Positions 52,435 through 63,150 of a DNA stretch of 64,000 nt are shown in pieces; positions within the stretch are counted from its first letter, which is position 1, and every line of letters starts with the position of its first letter. The stretch spans positions 4,799,605-4,863,604 of the forward strand of contig OX442321.1 in the NCBI GenBank assembly GCA_949358305.1, written 5' to 3'. The notes under the pieces are model-generated. The model was not told the DNA's origin, did no database searches, and was given only the letters and a program-made list of their open reading frames with translations. This stretch comes from Strigamia acuminata (lineage: Eukaryota; Arthropoda; Chilopoda; Geophilomorpha; Linotaeniidae). The position numbers and the translations under genes are program-made.

Positions 52435-53044
52435 TTGGTTCCGGTAAATAAACTTAACGCAATATCTTACAAATAATACACTTTATTTCACACTTGTAAT
52501 AATACAAATAATACTTAATAATGTGGTGGTCTCGGATCCTTGTCGGCGGATACGATTTGTTGCTGCACGGCAGTCTTACACGTGGCTTCTGGTTGTCTAG
52601 GGTTAATGGCGTCCTGGCGAAACACGTGTTCCCAAAACGCTTCGGCGATGGTGAGATATTTCGGTCGTAGTTTTGCTACGACAAATATCTTTGGCTTGGT
52701 GTTACAGATGACTTGGGCAACTGGCATCGGTCCTCTATCAATCCGTGGTGTTCGGCCTGAAAGGTGAGGTGTGATGCTACTGTTGCTGCGATATATCTGT
52801 AAGTGGCGCTTCCGGTCAAAACACGGGTTTAAATACCCCTAATGACCGGAAATGACGTATTTGCATAAATTCGGGGAATTATGCAAAATGGCTGACGTCA
52901 TCATGTTGATTCCGCAGAAACGGTAAAACTAGTATTGCTAGTTTTCCCGTAATAATCTGACGATTAATTATTGTAAATACTAAAAACACTTTTTATTATG
53001 TTTATAAAATTATTAAACACTTTTGTGACCTCGTGGTCACCACA
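52435..53044 (-). mobile_element. Solo LTR
   Basis: 610 bp from TGTCGTAACC to GGTCACCACA flanked by the 4-bp duplication ACGT (52431-52434, 53045-53048). On the - strand it starts TGTGGTGA and ends ACGACA, like the LTRs at 22995 and 28474, so it is probably from a related family and points to -. No internal region remains, the usual outcome of LTR-LTR recombination. A 70-codon - strand frame inside it (52515-52727) is not supported as a gene. Confidence 0.85.
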
Positions 53045-53082
53045 ACGTGGAACAAGAACCTTTTTTTTTTTAACAATTAACA

Positions 53083-53261
53083 ACAGTATTAGGAATTAAG
53101 GATTCCTAATACTGTTATAAAACTCAAGACGAATTCTATTCATTTCATTTTTTGCAATGAAATGAATAAAATTCGTCTCAAGTTTCCATCGCTAACACAA
53201 AAAAATAAATAAACAAAACTTAACAAATGAACTGATTATACTGTACTAATAATCAGTTCAT
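53083..53261. repeat. Cluster of three strong hairpins
   Basis: 53083-53115 has a perfect 14-bp stem (ACAGTATTAGGAAT). 53121-53184 has a stem of about 29 bp with three mismatches (GACGAATT...ATTCATTTCATT). 53227-53261 has a perfect 13-bp stem (ATGAACTGATTAT). All three lie within 180 bp and none shows transposon ends. Confidence 0.85.
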
Positions 53262-53396
53262 GTGACGGTGACGCTCTGCGCTTCATTGCTTGACACAAGG
53301 CAAACAATATCACTGCCGGGAAAAGGTTTAAAGCGAGTGAACACATTAAGAGATAAATAAATGACATAAAATAGTTATCAAAACACTAGCTGCATT

Positions 53397-53526
53397 CAAA
53401 AACTAAAATATTTTTTGTTTTACTTCAATTTTAAAACAAAAATGACATCATTTCCTGTTTAAACCAATGTTAAAACTTTAAATACTCTTAAACTAAAATT
53501 CTTATTTTTATTTTTGAATGCAGCTA
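53397..53526. mobile_element. Tiny inverted-repeat element
   Basis: 130 bp, ends TAGCTGCATTCAAAAA and TTTTTGAATGCAGCTA, an exact 16-bp inverted pair. Interior AT-rich, non-coding. Target duplication not certain (CTA or TA). Confidence 0.75.
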
Positions 53527-53534
53527 CTACTACT

Positions 53535-53735
53535 ACTACAATTTACAGTTCTATAAAATCATCTAATTGCATTGTTTATCAAATAACACAATCGATTTGT
53601 TCTTACGAATCTACTAAATGGCTGATAGATCCGCCAATTAATCAAGGATGTAATCTTACTGGATAATAACAATACCACAATAAAAACTCACAATACAACA
53701 ATAAAAATTAACACTACAACAATAAAAAATTCTAT
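53535..53735. repeat. Dispersed repeat of about 190 bp, copy 2
   Basis: Same family as 47597-47800: TCTATAAAATCATCTAATTG, TCTACTAAATGGCTGATAGA and an ACAATAAAAATTAACAC array. Confidence 0.75.
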
Positions 53736-53905
53736 CAATAATGAAATAATGAAATAATAAAATAACGTCTTGGGATGGTAAAAAAAAACACGTTTGATTA
53801 ATATTAAAGTCGGATAACGACATCATTGGCGAGCTGTGGCTGCTTTGCCAGTGTGTTGATGCAAAGGAAATGAGATTCTTATCAAAATACATGGCTGCTC
53901 GCAGT

Positions 53906-54122
53906 CAGGGGCGGATCTAGCTTTTCGGGGGCCCGGGGCTTGAGGTTTTTTCGGGGCCCCTTTCTCAAAATTTTTAATAGCGACTTTTCTTCTTTTTTCT
54001 TTTTTTTAGCGACCTTTTTTTTTTTTTTCTTTTTTAGTACATGGCCCAGAGTCTCGGGGGCCCCCTAGAATTTGGGGGCCCGGGGCTCAAGCCCCAATAG
54101 CCCGGTGCTAGATCCACCCCTG
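53906..54122. mobile_element. hAT-like MITE, CAGGGGCGGATCTAGC ends
   Basis: 217 bp with exact 8-bp target duplication CTCGCAGT (53898-53905, 54123-54130). Ends CAGGGGCGGATCTAGC and GCTAGATCCACCCCTG. G/C-rich arms (GGGGGCCCGGGGCT) around a T-rich centre. Non-coding. Confidence 0.94.
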
Positions 54123-54295
54123 CTCGCAGTAAATGTAATTCGCGTTCTCTTTCGTAAAAACTAACAAGTTACGGTACAGTACAATTTACAAATAAAAAAA
54201 AAAAATAATTACGATTTTTTGGCTAATGATGTACTAACTGTATGTGAGTCTTTTGGAATCAAAATTGAACGGAATTTGCAAATTATCAGTAATTT

Positions 54296-54301
54296 TTTAT
54301 T
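54296..54301 (-). terminator. Polyadenylation signal of the small secreted-protein gene
   Basis: AATAAA on the - strand 22 bases past the stop codon. Confidence 0.6.
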
Positions 54302-54322
54302 CAACGAATAATTTCATGAACT

Positions 54323-54568
54323 TTAATTACACATATAATGCTCTTGACAGCACCACCACTTTTCTCCAGTCCAGCAGTGGGAGCCGTCACCGGATTTAGA
54401 ACGCATGCAAAGTGTATATTCTTTAATGCAGTCTCCTTCGCAAAAAGGTGCAGTTCCATCCCAATAACAGTCTGGTCCGGACGGCTTCTGTTTAAAATCC
54501 ATATTTGAATGCAAAAAGCCGTAATGAAAAGCCGTAATGAAGACAAAAAGAAATATAAACTGCTTCAT
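54323..54568 (-). CDS. Small secreted eight-cysteine protein
   Basis: 81 residues from the ATG at 54568, chosen because it directly follows a splice acceptor (GTCAGCAG) on the - strand; a longer frame reaches 54592 but reads through that acceptor. Residues 1-19 form a hydrophobic signal peptide (KQFIFLFVFITAFHYGF). The mature part contains DCYWDGTAPFCEGDC, then CWTGEKWWCC and a final CN: eight cysteines, likely four disulphides. The C-Y-W-x-G-T-A-P-F-C ... C-W-T-G ... C-C pattern recalls a family of small secreted proteins seen in various invertebrates, function unknown; I do not assign one. Upstream on the - strand are a donor (AAAC|GTAAGT near 54664) ending a non-coding exon and a TATAAAG-like box near 54740, so this looks like a complete, compact gene. 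Confidence 0.8.
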   Translation of the reverse strand: MKQFIFLFVFITAFHYGFLHSNMDFKQKPSGPDCYWDGTAPFCEGDCIKEYTLCMRSKSGDGSHCWTGEKWWCCQEHYMCN

Positions 54569-54903
54569 CCTGCTGACAAAAAACATAAACATATAATATT
54601 GTATTAACTGAGAATGTCAATATATGATCAAAATATAAGTGTCAATAGCACTCATTATACTTACGTTTGAGGAATTCTGTCTGTTTGAAACCAGCAACTT
54701 TGTAGTGAATGTATGACTATAAAATGTTTTGCTTTATATTATAAAGGCAATAAGGATCCAGGATTTAATTAATATCTAAGTTCAAGTTATTTTAGTGTCT
54801 TGAAATTAAGTAATCAAGTTTCATAGTTATTTGTGATGGTGTGGTCTAATCCAGGGCAACCTAGGGACAAGGTACCCTGAGTGGGACATACTCTCTCGTA
54901 AAT

Positions 54904-56428
54904 TGTGACGGTTACACTGTCATGCATTTTGCTAGTTAAGGCGTTTATTTTACCCATAGATGGCGCTAGAACGATTTAGCGGAAATTTCGAAGTTTGATT
55001 TTTTTCAGTAATTAAAATATAAATTACTATTAATATTTTAGTCTGTCTCAAGTCTAAACAGTTGTTTAATATATTTTATGTTGTTTTAACTAGTTTACTA
55101 CATAATTCTGTTGAATTATGTATAAATTTCACCCCTCGCCACCCACTGAAAGTTGGACTAATTCCGGATTACAGTCAACAGACTTAATCCGAAATGTGTC
55201 CTGTGTATCCAGTTCCTGGAACGGACCTAGTAGAGGACTATGTCCTGGCTATCCGCTTCCTAGAGCCTAGGATTGGAAGGATTTAGATGACCAGTGATCC
55301 CATTGGATCGATGATCAGCCTATTGTCCAGTACGAGTATATATTCCCGTGTAAACCGGATATATCGCTCGCTCTCTTGTTGGTGTTCTGTTCCTGACGCC
55401 ACTTGAACTGGGTCTGGTGGACTTAGGGCCACTTGGGTGAATTTAGTTCATTTTGTTGTACTTAGGGACAATGGATAGCTGTAGCTATGGAAAGGTAACA
55501 TTTATCAATTTAACATTTATTCTCAGGATTTCAGTACAGGCCGGACAAAGAAATACTTGATATTTAGTGTAAGAATCTAGAGTGGGTCGAAGATCCACAG
55601 ACACACTCCCGCCTCTTCATGCCAACATTCCGTTGTAGAAATAAGTGTAGAATCTAGAGTGGAATATTGCAATTTCACAGACGCATTATTTGGGTAATCG
55701 ACGTGGAGTAATTTCCCGGTTACTCTCCCGCCAGCCAGAACCGAGTGGAGTAATTTCCCGGCAATGGATAACCTTTCCCTACGAGAAACTTCTGATTCAA
55801 TTCGTTGTTGGTTTTGACGGAACATTTAAAAAGGCTTAAATGTTGATTGCACTCGGGGCAACAAATAGCTCGGCGCTATTTTAATTTATTCTTTATTTTT
55901 TCAGTTATTTTATCCCGCTTCGTGAATATAATATCATGTGGAATTCTGTCGAATTTACATGAATCTTTATTCAATTTATTTCGTCATGTTGATGACCGCG
56001 CTTTGCAATTATTATCCATATAATAATTACAAGTGTGACGACTGCAGAAAAGTCAACCGCACCTCTCGGATATAATTCTAAGCCTAACCATTACACACCT
56101 TTTAGATCCAAACCAGAACCAGTTAGATGTAGAAACCATTCGAATCCATACTAAGACGACATCTTTTACGTCCCGACAATAAGACCGATACACATTCTTG
56201 TTGCCCGACTGAAAACCGCAAGTGATATTATTATAGGGCTTTTGCCGACCGATTGTATAGTTTAACTTGCAGAATTTCGACCATTTGTCGGTCTAGTAGT
56301 TATATAAGTTCGAACCGGAATAAATTGTCATATGATTTGAGAAATCACAAGCCTCCGTATTTTACACTTTCACACAAGTTCTCGCTCTAATTTTCTAGCA
56401 ATTGTATCTCGCAAAGTCAATCGTCACA
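54904..56428 (+). repeat. 5' LTR of the 54904 element
   Basis: 1525 bp. GTATATATTCCC near 55338 is a possible TATA box, placing a start near 55370 and leaving a long R-U5 part. Short open frames on the - strand are repeated identically in the 3' LTR and are not genes. Confidence 0.95.
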
Positions 56429-56430
56429 CG

Positions 56431-56448
56431 TGGAGGTCCCACCGAGAT
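56431..56448 (+). other. Primer-binding site, tRNA-Gln-like
   Basis: Two bases after the LTR: TGGAGGTCCCACCGAGAT. Its complement (ATCTCGGTGGGACCTCCA) matches the 3' end of animal tRNA-Gln as I remember it, with at most one difference. Confidence 0.75.
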
Positions 56449-56479
56449 AGGTTGCATTATTAAAGTGAACTCTGTGATC

Positions 56480-57060
56480 AAAGTGTAAAATTTGAAAAAA
56501 ATGAATTTTTTGATTATTTTACGTAGATATTATAATTAGAAAATTTCCGATTTTCTCTTGGTAAAAATACTGTGTGTTATTTATTCATTTCCAAAAATCC
56601 AAGTTATCTTTTAGAAATGACTAAGTTTAATTTTTCGATTATTTTGATAACGCATTATAATCTAAAGATTTCGAATTTTCCAAGGAAAAAATCTATTTTG
56701 ACCGTCTTAAGTTTTCAAAAATATTCTTGTCATATTTTGAAAGTCTCGAAGCCATGAATTGTGATCAAAAGATGGATTAACAATTTTGTTGGCTAAAAGA
56801 CCAAAATTAATAAAATATTTATTTTATTGTTCGGTTAGAATTTGACTATTTTGATAAATTCATCATAATTAGAAAATTCCGAGTTTTTTAATAAAATCTA
56901 CTTTTGTTTTGATCAAGTTCTCTGAAAATACATTGTTATATTTTGGAAATCTCGAAGTTAGGAATTTTAATCAAAAAATTTGATTAATAATTCTGTGGCT
57001 AAAAACTGAAAATAATAAAATACTTATTTTATTTTATTTAAGTTTGGTTAAAACTTGGCC
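56480..57060. repeat. Degenerate tandem repeats in the retrotransposon leader
   Basis: About three copies of a unit near 190 bp (TTTTTCGATTATTTTGATAA, AATTAGAAAATTCCGA, TTTTGGAAATCTCGAAG, AATAATAAAATACTTATTTT) lie between the primer-binding site and gag. They make the leader unusually long (about 1.1 kb) and could carry packaging or promoter signals; that is inference. Confidence 0.65.
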
Positions 57061-57522
57061 AGTTATTCTACTGTTCTGTTAAAAGTTACGGATTTTAATC
57101 TTAATCCGTGACAAGTTAAGGAATGTGACAACGAGAACCAATCACGACGCAGTTTTGAACATGCCACCCAGATTATGGATTACTGAGAATTCTGGATTAA
57201 ATTCGTCAGAAATATCTCAGTACCACCAATCAATGCAGACTTTCTTAACAATAGAAAATACCGGAAACCAGTTGGACAAAGAAATCTTTTCCCACACTTG
57301 CTTTCTATCAGCGTGACCGTTCAGTTGTGCCTTGTGGTCAGTGCCTTCCTGGACCATTCTTGACCGAAGACAAGACAGTTTTGACCGTAGCCACTTCAGT
57401 TTAGCAGCCAAGGTTGTATAATTTCATTTTCCTTTTTAGTTTAAAAATTAAGCGTGTTTTATTTGACGCTAGTATTTGTTTAAATTTCATTTTTTTTTTT
57501 TGTGTATTTCTCGACGAGTATT

Positions 57523-59457
57523 ATGGCCCGTAGACCTGTAAGAGCACGTGGAGCACGTGGAGGTCGTGGAGCACGTAGACGTGGTAATATGCGTGAACCA
57601 CCACGGGAAATTGTGGAGTCTGATCCAGAAAGTCAGGGGGACGAAGTTGTGCCTAGAAACAATTCCAACCCAAATAGTTCTCGGACAGAACCACTTCCAG
57701 TCTCGCAAGATTTAGAAATTTACTGCCGTCATTTCCAATTGGAAGTGACGCAATTTTCAACTCTATACGAAGCGCAACAATACACGGCGAATAATTGTCA
57801 CGGAAGAATTCGTGCAATATCTCCCGATGTAGTTGTATCAAACGAGCAGAATATTTCGATAGATTTAACCGGTGCTCGTACACCAGCCGCTTACCGCTAC
57901 CAGCAGTTGCCTGGATGGCGTATGAGTGTTGCACGCGAGGCAAATGAACAACCAAATCATGCGATTTCTGTTCAACCCGCGATTCAATTACCTGCTGCTT
58001 CTTGGAGAGCAAATTTGACGGACAGAGTGGAAAATCTTGGACACGAAGATTCTTCTGTTCCAATTTCTCATAATTTACCTAGTGTGACGGTCGGAAATAA
58101 TAATTTACCCGCTCACACTGGAAATTTGAATGAATCATTTCGAGTTCCACAGCCTCTCCCACGAAGGGAAAATCTGACTAATGTTCCAATCCAGCCAAGG
58201 GGGAGAAATGAACTTTCACAAAATTTTCAATCTCGCTCCCAATCCGATGGAAACTTTAGAAATTCTAGGAATTCCTATCAGGCTCCAACAGGACATGCTC
58301 TGCCGGGAAACCGACAATTTCCCCGAGCACCTGGTGATCCCCGAGATTCCAACCCGAATTCGAGCAGTGACGACTCTCAAGCTGGTGGAGGGGGAAATTA
58401 TCATAATAATAATTTCCACCAACGGAACCATTCCCGTTCTCCTCCGCCAAATGGACGACAGAATTTTAATAGACCAAATTCTTCATCTAGGGCTCAAGGA
58501 GATCGTTCCACGCCAAATTCGAATTTGACATCTAATTTGTCAAATGAAGATGTAAGACAAATAATTCAAGGCTTAGCTAGCCAAAGTCGAGACTCTAATT
58601 TAAACCAAAAATTCGGGAAAGGAATAGCGATTCCTATTTTCGATGGAAAACAATCCGAAGTTACTCGCTTTTTAGACATTGTAAAAGCTGTAGCTTCAGG
58701 GAAGGGCATTCCACTAGACGAAATGGTACACCAAGCTGTACCAGGTCGCCTATTAGGACATGCACAACGATGGTTTCATCAACAACGCCACACATTTATT
58801 AATTGGCGAGTGTTTGAAACCCTGTTTCTCGAGCGATTCGATTTAGTACCTCTTACGAGATCTAGACGCTTAACTAATGTGAAGCAACGAGCGGACGAGT
58901 CACTGTATTGTTTCCTCTTGCGATTTACCCAAGAACAAGGGGAAATACCACGTGGAGATAGAGCAGGACTTGAAAGCCTTTTCAATAATCTGACACAAGA
59001 AAGTTTTGCATTATTAATGGCACAAGGACTATATGGTGACTACACAGTCGATGATATTTTGCAATATGTCGGCTTGAATCGCTGCATGTTCGAGAATTCA
59101 GCACAACTAGCAGCAGACCTCGAGTATGATAATCAAGAAGATAATCCTGCTCCAAAAGCCAACGAAAAATCTAAGATTTTTCCATCACTTCGCTTAACTC
59201 GAGCTGAAGATGAGGTTAAAGAAGAAAATGAGTCAGAAAATGACGAATCAACTAATGACAATAGGGTTGATCGATCATTCACGACACAGTACGAAAATAC
59301 GACAGGGAAATGCTTTTATTGTCACAAGCCCGGACATTTCAAAAAAGAATGTCCAGCTTTGGCTAAAAAATTAGCCAGAAAAGCAGATTCAGCAAATCCA
59401 AATAAAAGATTTAACCAATCTGTCCTTAGCTCAGACTCTAATAAGAGACCTAAATAA
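57523..59457 (+). CDS. gag: Retrotransposon Gag polyprotein
   Basis: 644 residues from the ATG at 57523 (the open frame begins slightly upstream at a non-ATG codon). The N-terminus is Arg/Gly-rich (RGARGGRGARRRG). The middle is low-complexity Asn/Ser/Pro. Residues about 370-535 are a retrotransposon-gag-type helical region (WFHQQRHTFINWRVFETLFL, RADESLYCFLLRFTQ). A CCHC zinc knuckle, CFYCHKPGHFKKEC, sits at about residues 596-609 for binding RNA. It forms the capsid-like particle around the element RNA. It ends without a frameshift site leading into pol, as no pol follows. Confidence 0.92.
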   Translation: MARRPVRARGARGGRGARRRGNMREPPREIVESDPESQGDEVVPRNNSNPNSSRTEPLPVSQDLEIYCRHFQLEVTQFSTLYEAQQYTANNCHGRIRAISPDVVVSNEQNISIDLTGARTPAAYRYQQLPGWRMSVAREANEQPNHAISVQPAIQLPAASWRANLTDRVENLGHEDSSVPISHNLPSVTVGNNNLPAHTGNLNESFRVPQPLPRRENLTNVPIQPRGRNELSQNFQSRSQSDGNFRNSRNSYQAPTGHALPGNRQFPRAPGDPRDSNPNSSSDDSQAGGGGNYHNNNFHQRNHSRSPPPNGRQNFNRPNSSSRAQGDRSTPNSNLTSNLSNEDVRQIIQGLASQSRDSNLNQKFGKGIAIPIFDGKQSEVTRFLDIVKAVASGKGIPLDEMVHQAVPGRLLGHAQRWFHQQRHTFINWRVFETLFLERFDLVPLTRSRRLTNVKQRADESLYCFLLRFTQEQGEIPRGDRAGLESLFNNLTQESFALLMAQGLYGDYTVDDILQYVGLNRCMFENSAQLAADLEYDNQEDNPAPKANEKSKIFPSLRLTRAEDEVKEENESENDESTNDNRVDRSFTTQYENTTGKCFYCHKPGHFKKECPALAKKLARKADSANPNKRFNQSVLSSDSNKRPK

Positions 59458-59949
59458 AATAGGGTTAGATGGATTTATGTAGATATATACGAAAATTTTA
59501 ACATGTGTTAATTCTTTTGAATTATCTGTGTGAGTTGTTCCTTATTGGAATTTATGTATTCTTAATTATGGAACTCTTTTAACTCGTAACAGGTTTATTT
59601 GCGTGAATTACATTTCAAAAAGAAATTGTCATTTCATAGGTAAAATAATTTGTCAAACTTTATTAATCATTTATGATACAAATTTTGATATTATTTAAGT
59701 TTATCTTCTTCTCTGGTATAGATATAAGTCCATTCTATAAAAGAGATTAGGATTTGAGTTTATTTTATTGAAATTGTTTTTTAATAAATAATTCTGAAAC
59801 ATTTTTTGATTAAGGTTGAGATTTATTTTAATATAAATAGGTTTTACTTACCTAGGATTGAAGCTCTTATGTTCCAGATGCCAGTGTAACCCTAATCTTG
59901 TAAGATATATATTAAATAGTATGCAAATATTTCATATTAGCATATATTT
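59458..59949. other. Non-coding stretch between gag and 3' LTR
   Basis: AT-rich, about 490 bp; the place where pol would be in an autonomous element. No remnant of protease, RT or integrase recognised. Confidence 0.7.
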
Positions 59950-59959
59950 AAGGGGGATG
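59950..59959 (+). other. Polypurine tract of the 54904 element
   Basis: AAGGGGGATG immediately before the 3' LTR. Confidence 0.8.
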
Positions 59960-61484
59960 TGTGACGGTTACACTGTCATGCATTTTGCTAGTTAAGGCGT
60001 TTATTTTACCCATAGATGGCGCTAGAACGATTTAGCGGAAATTTCGAAGTTTGATTTTTTTCAGTAATTAAAATATAAATTACTATTAATATTTTAGTCT
60101 GTCTCAAGTCTAAACAGTTGTTTAATATATTTTATGTTGTTTTAACTAGTTTACTACATAATTCTGTTGAATTATGTATAAATTTCACCCCTCGCCACCC
60201 ACTGAAAGTTGGACTAATTCCGGATTACAGTCAACAGACTTAATCCGAAATGTGTCCTGTGTATCCAGTTCCTGGAACGGACCTAGTAGAGGACTATGTC
60301 CTGGCTATCCGCTTCCTAGAGCCTAGGATTGGAAGGATTTAGATGACCAGTGATCCCATTGGATCGATGATCAGCCTATTGTCCAGTACGAGTATATATT
60401 CCCGTGTAAACCGGATATATCGCTCGCTCTCTTGTTGGTGTTCTGTTCCTGACGCCACTTGAACTGGGTCTGGTGGACTTAGGGCCACTTGGGTGAATTT
60501 AGTTCATTTTGTTGTACTTAGGGACAATGGATAGCTGTAGCTATGGAAAGGTAACATTTATCAATTTAACATTTATTCTCAGGATTTCAGTACAGGCCGG
60601 ACAAAGAAATACTTGATATTTAGTGTAAGAATCTAGAGTGGGTCGAAGATCCACAGACACACTCCCGCCTCTTCATGCCAACATTCCGTTGTAGAAATAA
60701 GTGTAGAATCTAGAGTGGAATATTGCAATTTCACAGACGCATTATTTGGGTAATCGACGTGGAGTAATTTCCCGGTTACTCTCCCGCCAGCCAGAACCGA
60801 GTGGAGTAATTTCCCGGCAATGGATAACCTTTCCCTACGAGAAACTTCTGATTCAATTCGTTGTTGGTTTTGACGGAACATTTAAAAAGGCTTAAATGTT
60901 GATTGCACTCGGGGCAACAAATAGCTCGGCGCTATTTTAATTTATTCTTTATTTTTTCAGTTATTTTATCCCGCTTCGTGAATATAATATCATGTGGAAT
61001 TCTGTCGAATTTACATGAATCTTTATTCAATTTATTTCGTCATGTTGATGACCGCGCTTTGCAATTATTATCCATATAATAATTACAAGTGTGACGACTG
61101 CAGAAAAGTCAACCGCACCTCTCGGATATAATTCTAAGCCTAACCATTACACACCTTTTAGATCCAAACCAGAACCAGTTAGATGTAGAAACCATTCGAA
61201 TCCATACTAAGACGACATCTTTTACGTCCCGACAATAAGACCGATACACATTCTTGTTGCCCGACTGAAAACCGCAAGTGATATTATTATAGGGCTTTTG
61301 CCGACCGATTGTATAGTTTAACTTGCAGAATTTCGACCATTTGTCGGTCTAGTAGTTATATAAGTTCGAACCGGAATAAATTGTCATATGATTTGAGAAA
61401 TCACAAGCCTCCGTATTTTACACTTTCACACAAGTTCTCGCTCTAATTTTCTAGCAATTGTATCTCGCAAAGTCAATCGTCACA
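59960..61484 (+). repeat. 3' LTR of the 54904 element
   Basis: 1525 bp, same length and, as far as read, same sequence as the 5' copy. Confidence 0.95.
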
Positions 61485-61488
61485 AAAT

Positions 61489-61889
61489 AAAACAGAGACT
61501 CCAGATTGTTCAGTTTGGTGGCCTTTAATATGTTGTCGATAGGTTTGAGATCCCCAGTTTAACCCATGTGCTGCCACACGGCAACCAAACCACCACACAC
61601 AGGTCAATAAATTCCATGGGTGACATGGTCGGTATTCCTTTCTATTCTGCCATAGTTAATCCCAAGCGGCCACCCTTTGTGGATCCAACATCGCACAATC
61701 TGCGTGTCCCAGTGATGAATACGGAGGAGGGTGGTACAGAACAGTGGATGAATGTGTAGTGTTTAGTTAAATTATGTCTAGTTTGTGTGATGTCGTCATT
61801 TTTTTATAACAAAAATGATCACATTTGTGTAGTCTCCTTTGAATTATTCGTTTTGACACAATAACACCTAGATATGCTATCATTTACTT
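61489..61889. other. Unassigned flank of the retrotransposon
   Basis: A 63-codon frame from 61568 has no recognised domain. Joined across the LTR insertion, the original site reads TCTCGTAAATAAAACAGAG. Nothing else identified. Confidence 0.45.
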
Positions 61890-62095
61890 CTATTGTAAAA
61901 TAATCATTAAATCTAAAAAAAATTAACATAAAAAGTGCAATATATCTGATGTTTCAATCAAGTTGTGATGGCCATTAGTATCATTTCTAATGAGTAATTT
62001 ATTTTATGGAAATGTAGGTGGCGCTCCAGAAGGTGGCGTCACTAAAAGGTGATACAAAAAGGAAACAAGTTAAAAGTAAACATGTGAGGTAAAAC
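61890..62095. repeat. Copy of the 52060 flank segment
   Basis: AAAAGTGCAATATATCTGAT and AGGTGGCGCTCCAGAAGGTG match the 3' flank of the chimeric gene, so a BTB-type 3' end was duplicated here. Confidence 0.8.
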
Positions 62096-62663
62096 AATGT
62101 CAAAAAATCACCAAAATAAATTGCGAAATAGAAAAATGCCCTCAAAGCCCTCAAAGTCATAGGAAATGATTGTAAAATGTTTTGTTCAGCAGATTTATTG
62201 CCGATTTCCACATTTTAGATTTTTCTAGATTTTTCAAAGCAAGAATTTAACAAACAAACAAATTTCTAAAAAAGATATTGGATGAAGAAATAAATTTATG
62301 ATTAACTTTTTTTCTAATTCATGAAATTAATTTTAAAATTCAATCAGAATTTTTTTTTTCAATTAAATAAAATGTTTTCAAACATTAACTCTCAGCTCCT
62401 ACAGGGAAATCCCCTTTCAGAAGTGATATCATTTAATAAAGATAGAAATGAAAGTCCTCTTTAAAAACTACGTCATTTATTAACGCTCAAGTCAGTCATA
62501 TCCTGTTTTTGCTCTGTATTGACTTGCGATTCAACACACAATCGACAACAGGTTGGTATTTCTTCCATACGCAATAACATAATTTTTCTACATACATATT
62601 TATAACATACAGGTACGTTAGTACATAGATTTAAAAGTATGATTTTGGTTTAAATACCACACA

Positions 62664-62747
62664 AATGCAAAGGCTAGCCCAAATTGCATTGCAAACTATT
62701 GGTATAAGAGTTTTATGAGAAAAATTACACGAATAACGATGACTAAG
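62664..62747 (+). pseudogene. BTB-family tail fragment
   Basis: TAAGAGTTTTATGAGAAAAA corresponds to the code for IRVLCEKLLE in BTB copy 4, with TGC (Cys) changed to TGA. The preceding bases (GCTAGCCCAAATTGCATTG) match EGQTALE. It ends in ACGAATAACG like the intact stop region and is directly followed by the element at 62751. Confidence 0.75.
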
Positions 62748-62750
62748 GAC

Positions 62751-63150
62751 TAGGGTTTCTCAAAAACGGAATTTTTTGAAAATAATAATAAAAATAATAA
62801 TAATAAATAAATAAAGTAGAGAAGTTGATTTGTAAATAAATTTACTTGCTCTTTTAAACCTGAATTTCAATCAAACGAGGTCAAGGAAAGGGGAACTTCA
62901 GTGAGTCAAACCCCTCAAGCAGGTGCCTCTAACATTCCGAAAAACATCACAATTTCTATTGGACCAAATTTTTACTCAAAAAAAATATAAAAAAACAATA
63001 ATAATAATTAATTGAAAATAAAAATAGTTAAAAACTGACCATTTCCATCCCCAAAATGAAATATTTCGGCAGTGTTTTCCATATTTTTCTCCCAATAAAA
63101 ACCGGTACAATAATACTGAACTAAAGACGGTATTCGGTATTCGGTAAATA
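62751..63150. mobile_element. Truncated, inverted relative of the 39549 element
   Basis: Starts TAGGGTTTCTCAAAAACGG and carries, in reverse orientation, the interior seen at 39780-39935 (GGTCAAGGAAAGGGGAACTT, TTCTATTGGACCAAATTTTT). The far end lacks GAGAAACCCTA. Confidence 0.8.

Larger units (their letters stand above)
54904..61484 (+). mobile_element. LTR retrotransposon with gag only
   Basis: 6581 bp, flanked by the 4-bp duplication AAAT (54900-54903, 61485-61488). LTRs of 1525 bp each (54904-56428, 59960-61484) begin TGTGACGG and end GTCACA. Landmarks keep an exact offset of 5056, and I saw no differences, so insertion is recent. A primer-binding site follows the 5' LTR and a polypurine tract precedes the 3' LTR. 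The interior of 3531 bp encodes gag but has no protease, RT, RNase H or integrase; only about 500 bp lie between gag and the 3' LTR. It is non-autonomous and would depend on pol from a relative. Long LTR and gag type suggest Gypsy-like. Confidence 0.95.

Noticed and set aside
52515-52727. 70-codon - strand frame in the solo LTR
   Set aside because: Inside a solo LTR; could be a chance frame or polyprotein end overlapping the LTR, not decidable here.
55577-55825. 82-codon - strand frame, repeated at 60633-60881
   Set aside because: Lies in the LTR and is duplicated with it; opposite to the element orientation.
61568-61759. 63-codon frame beside the LTR element
   Set aside because: Composition is protein-like but no family recognised and no gene structure around it.
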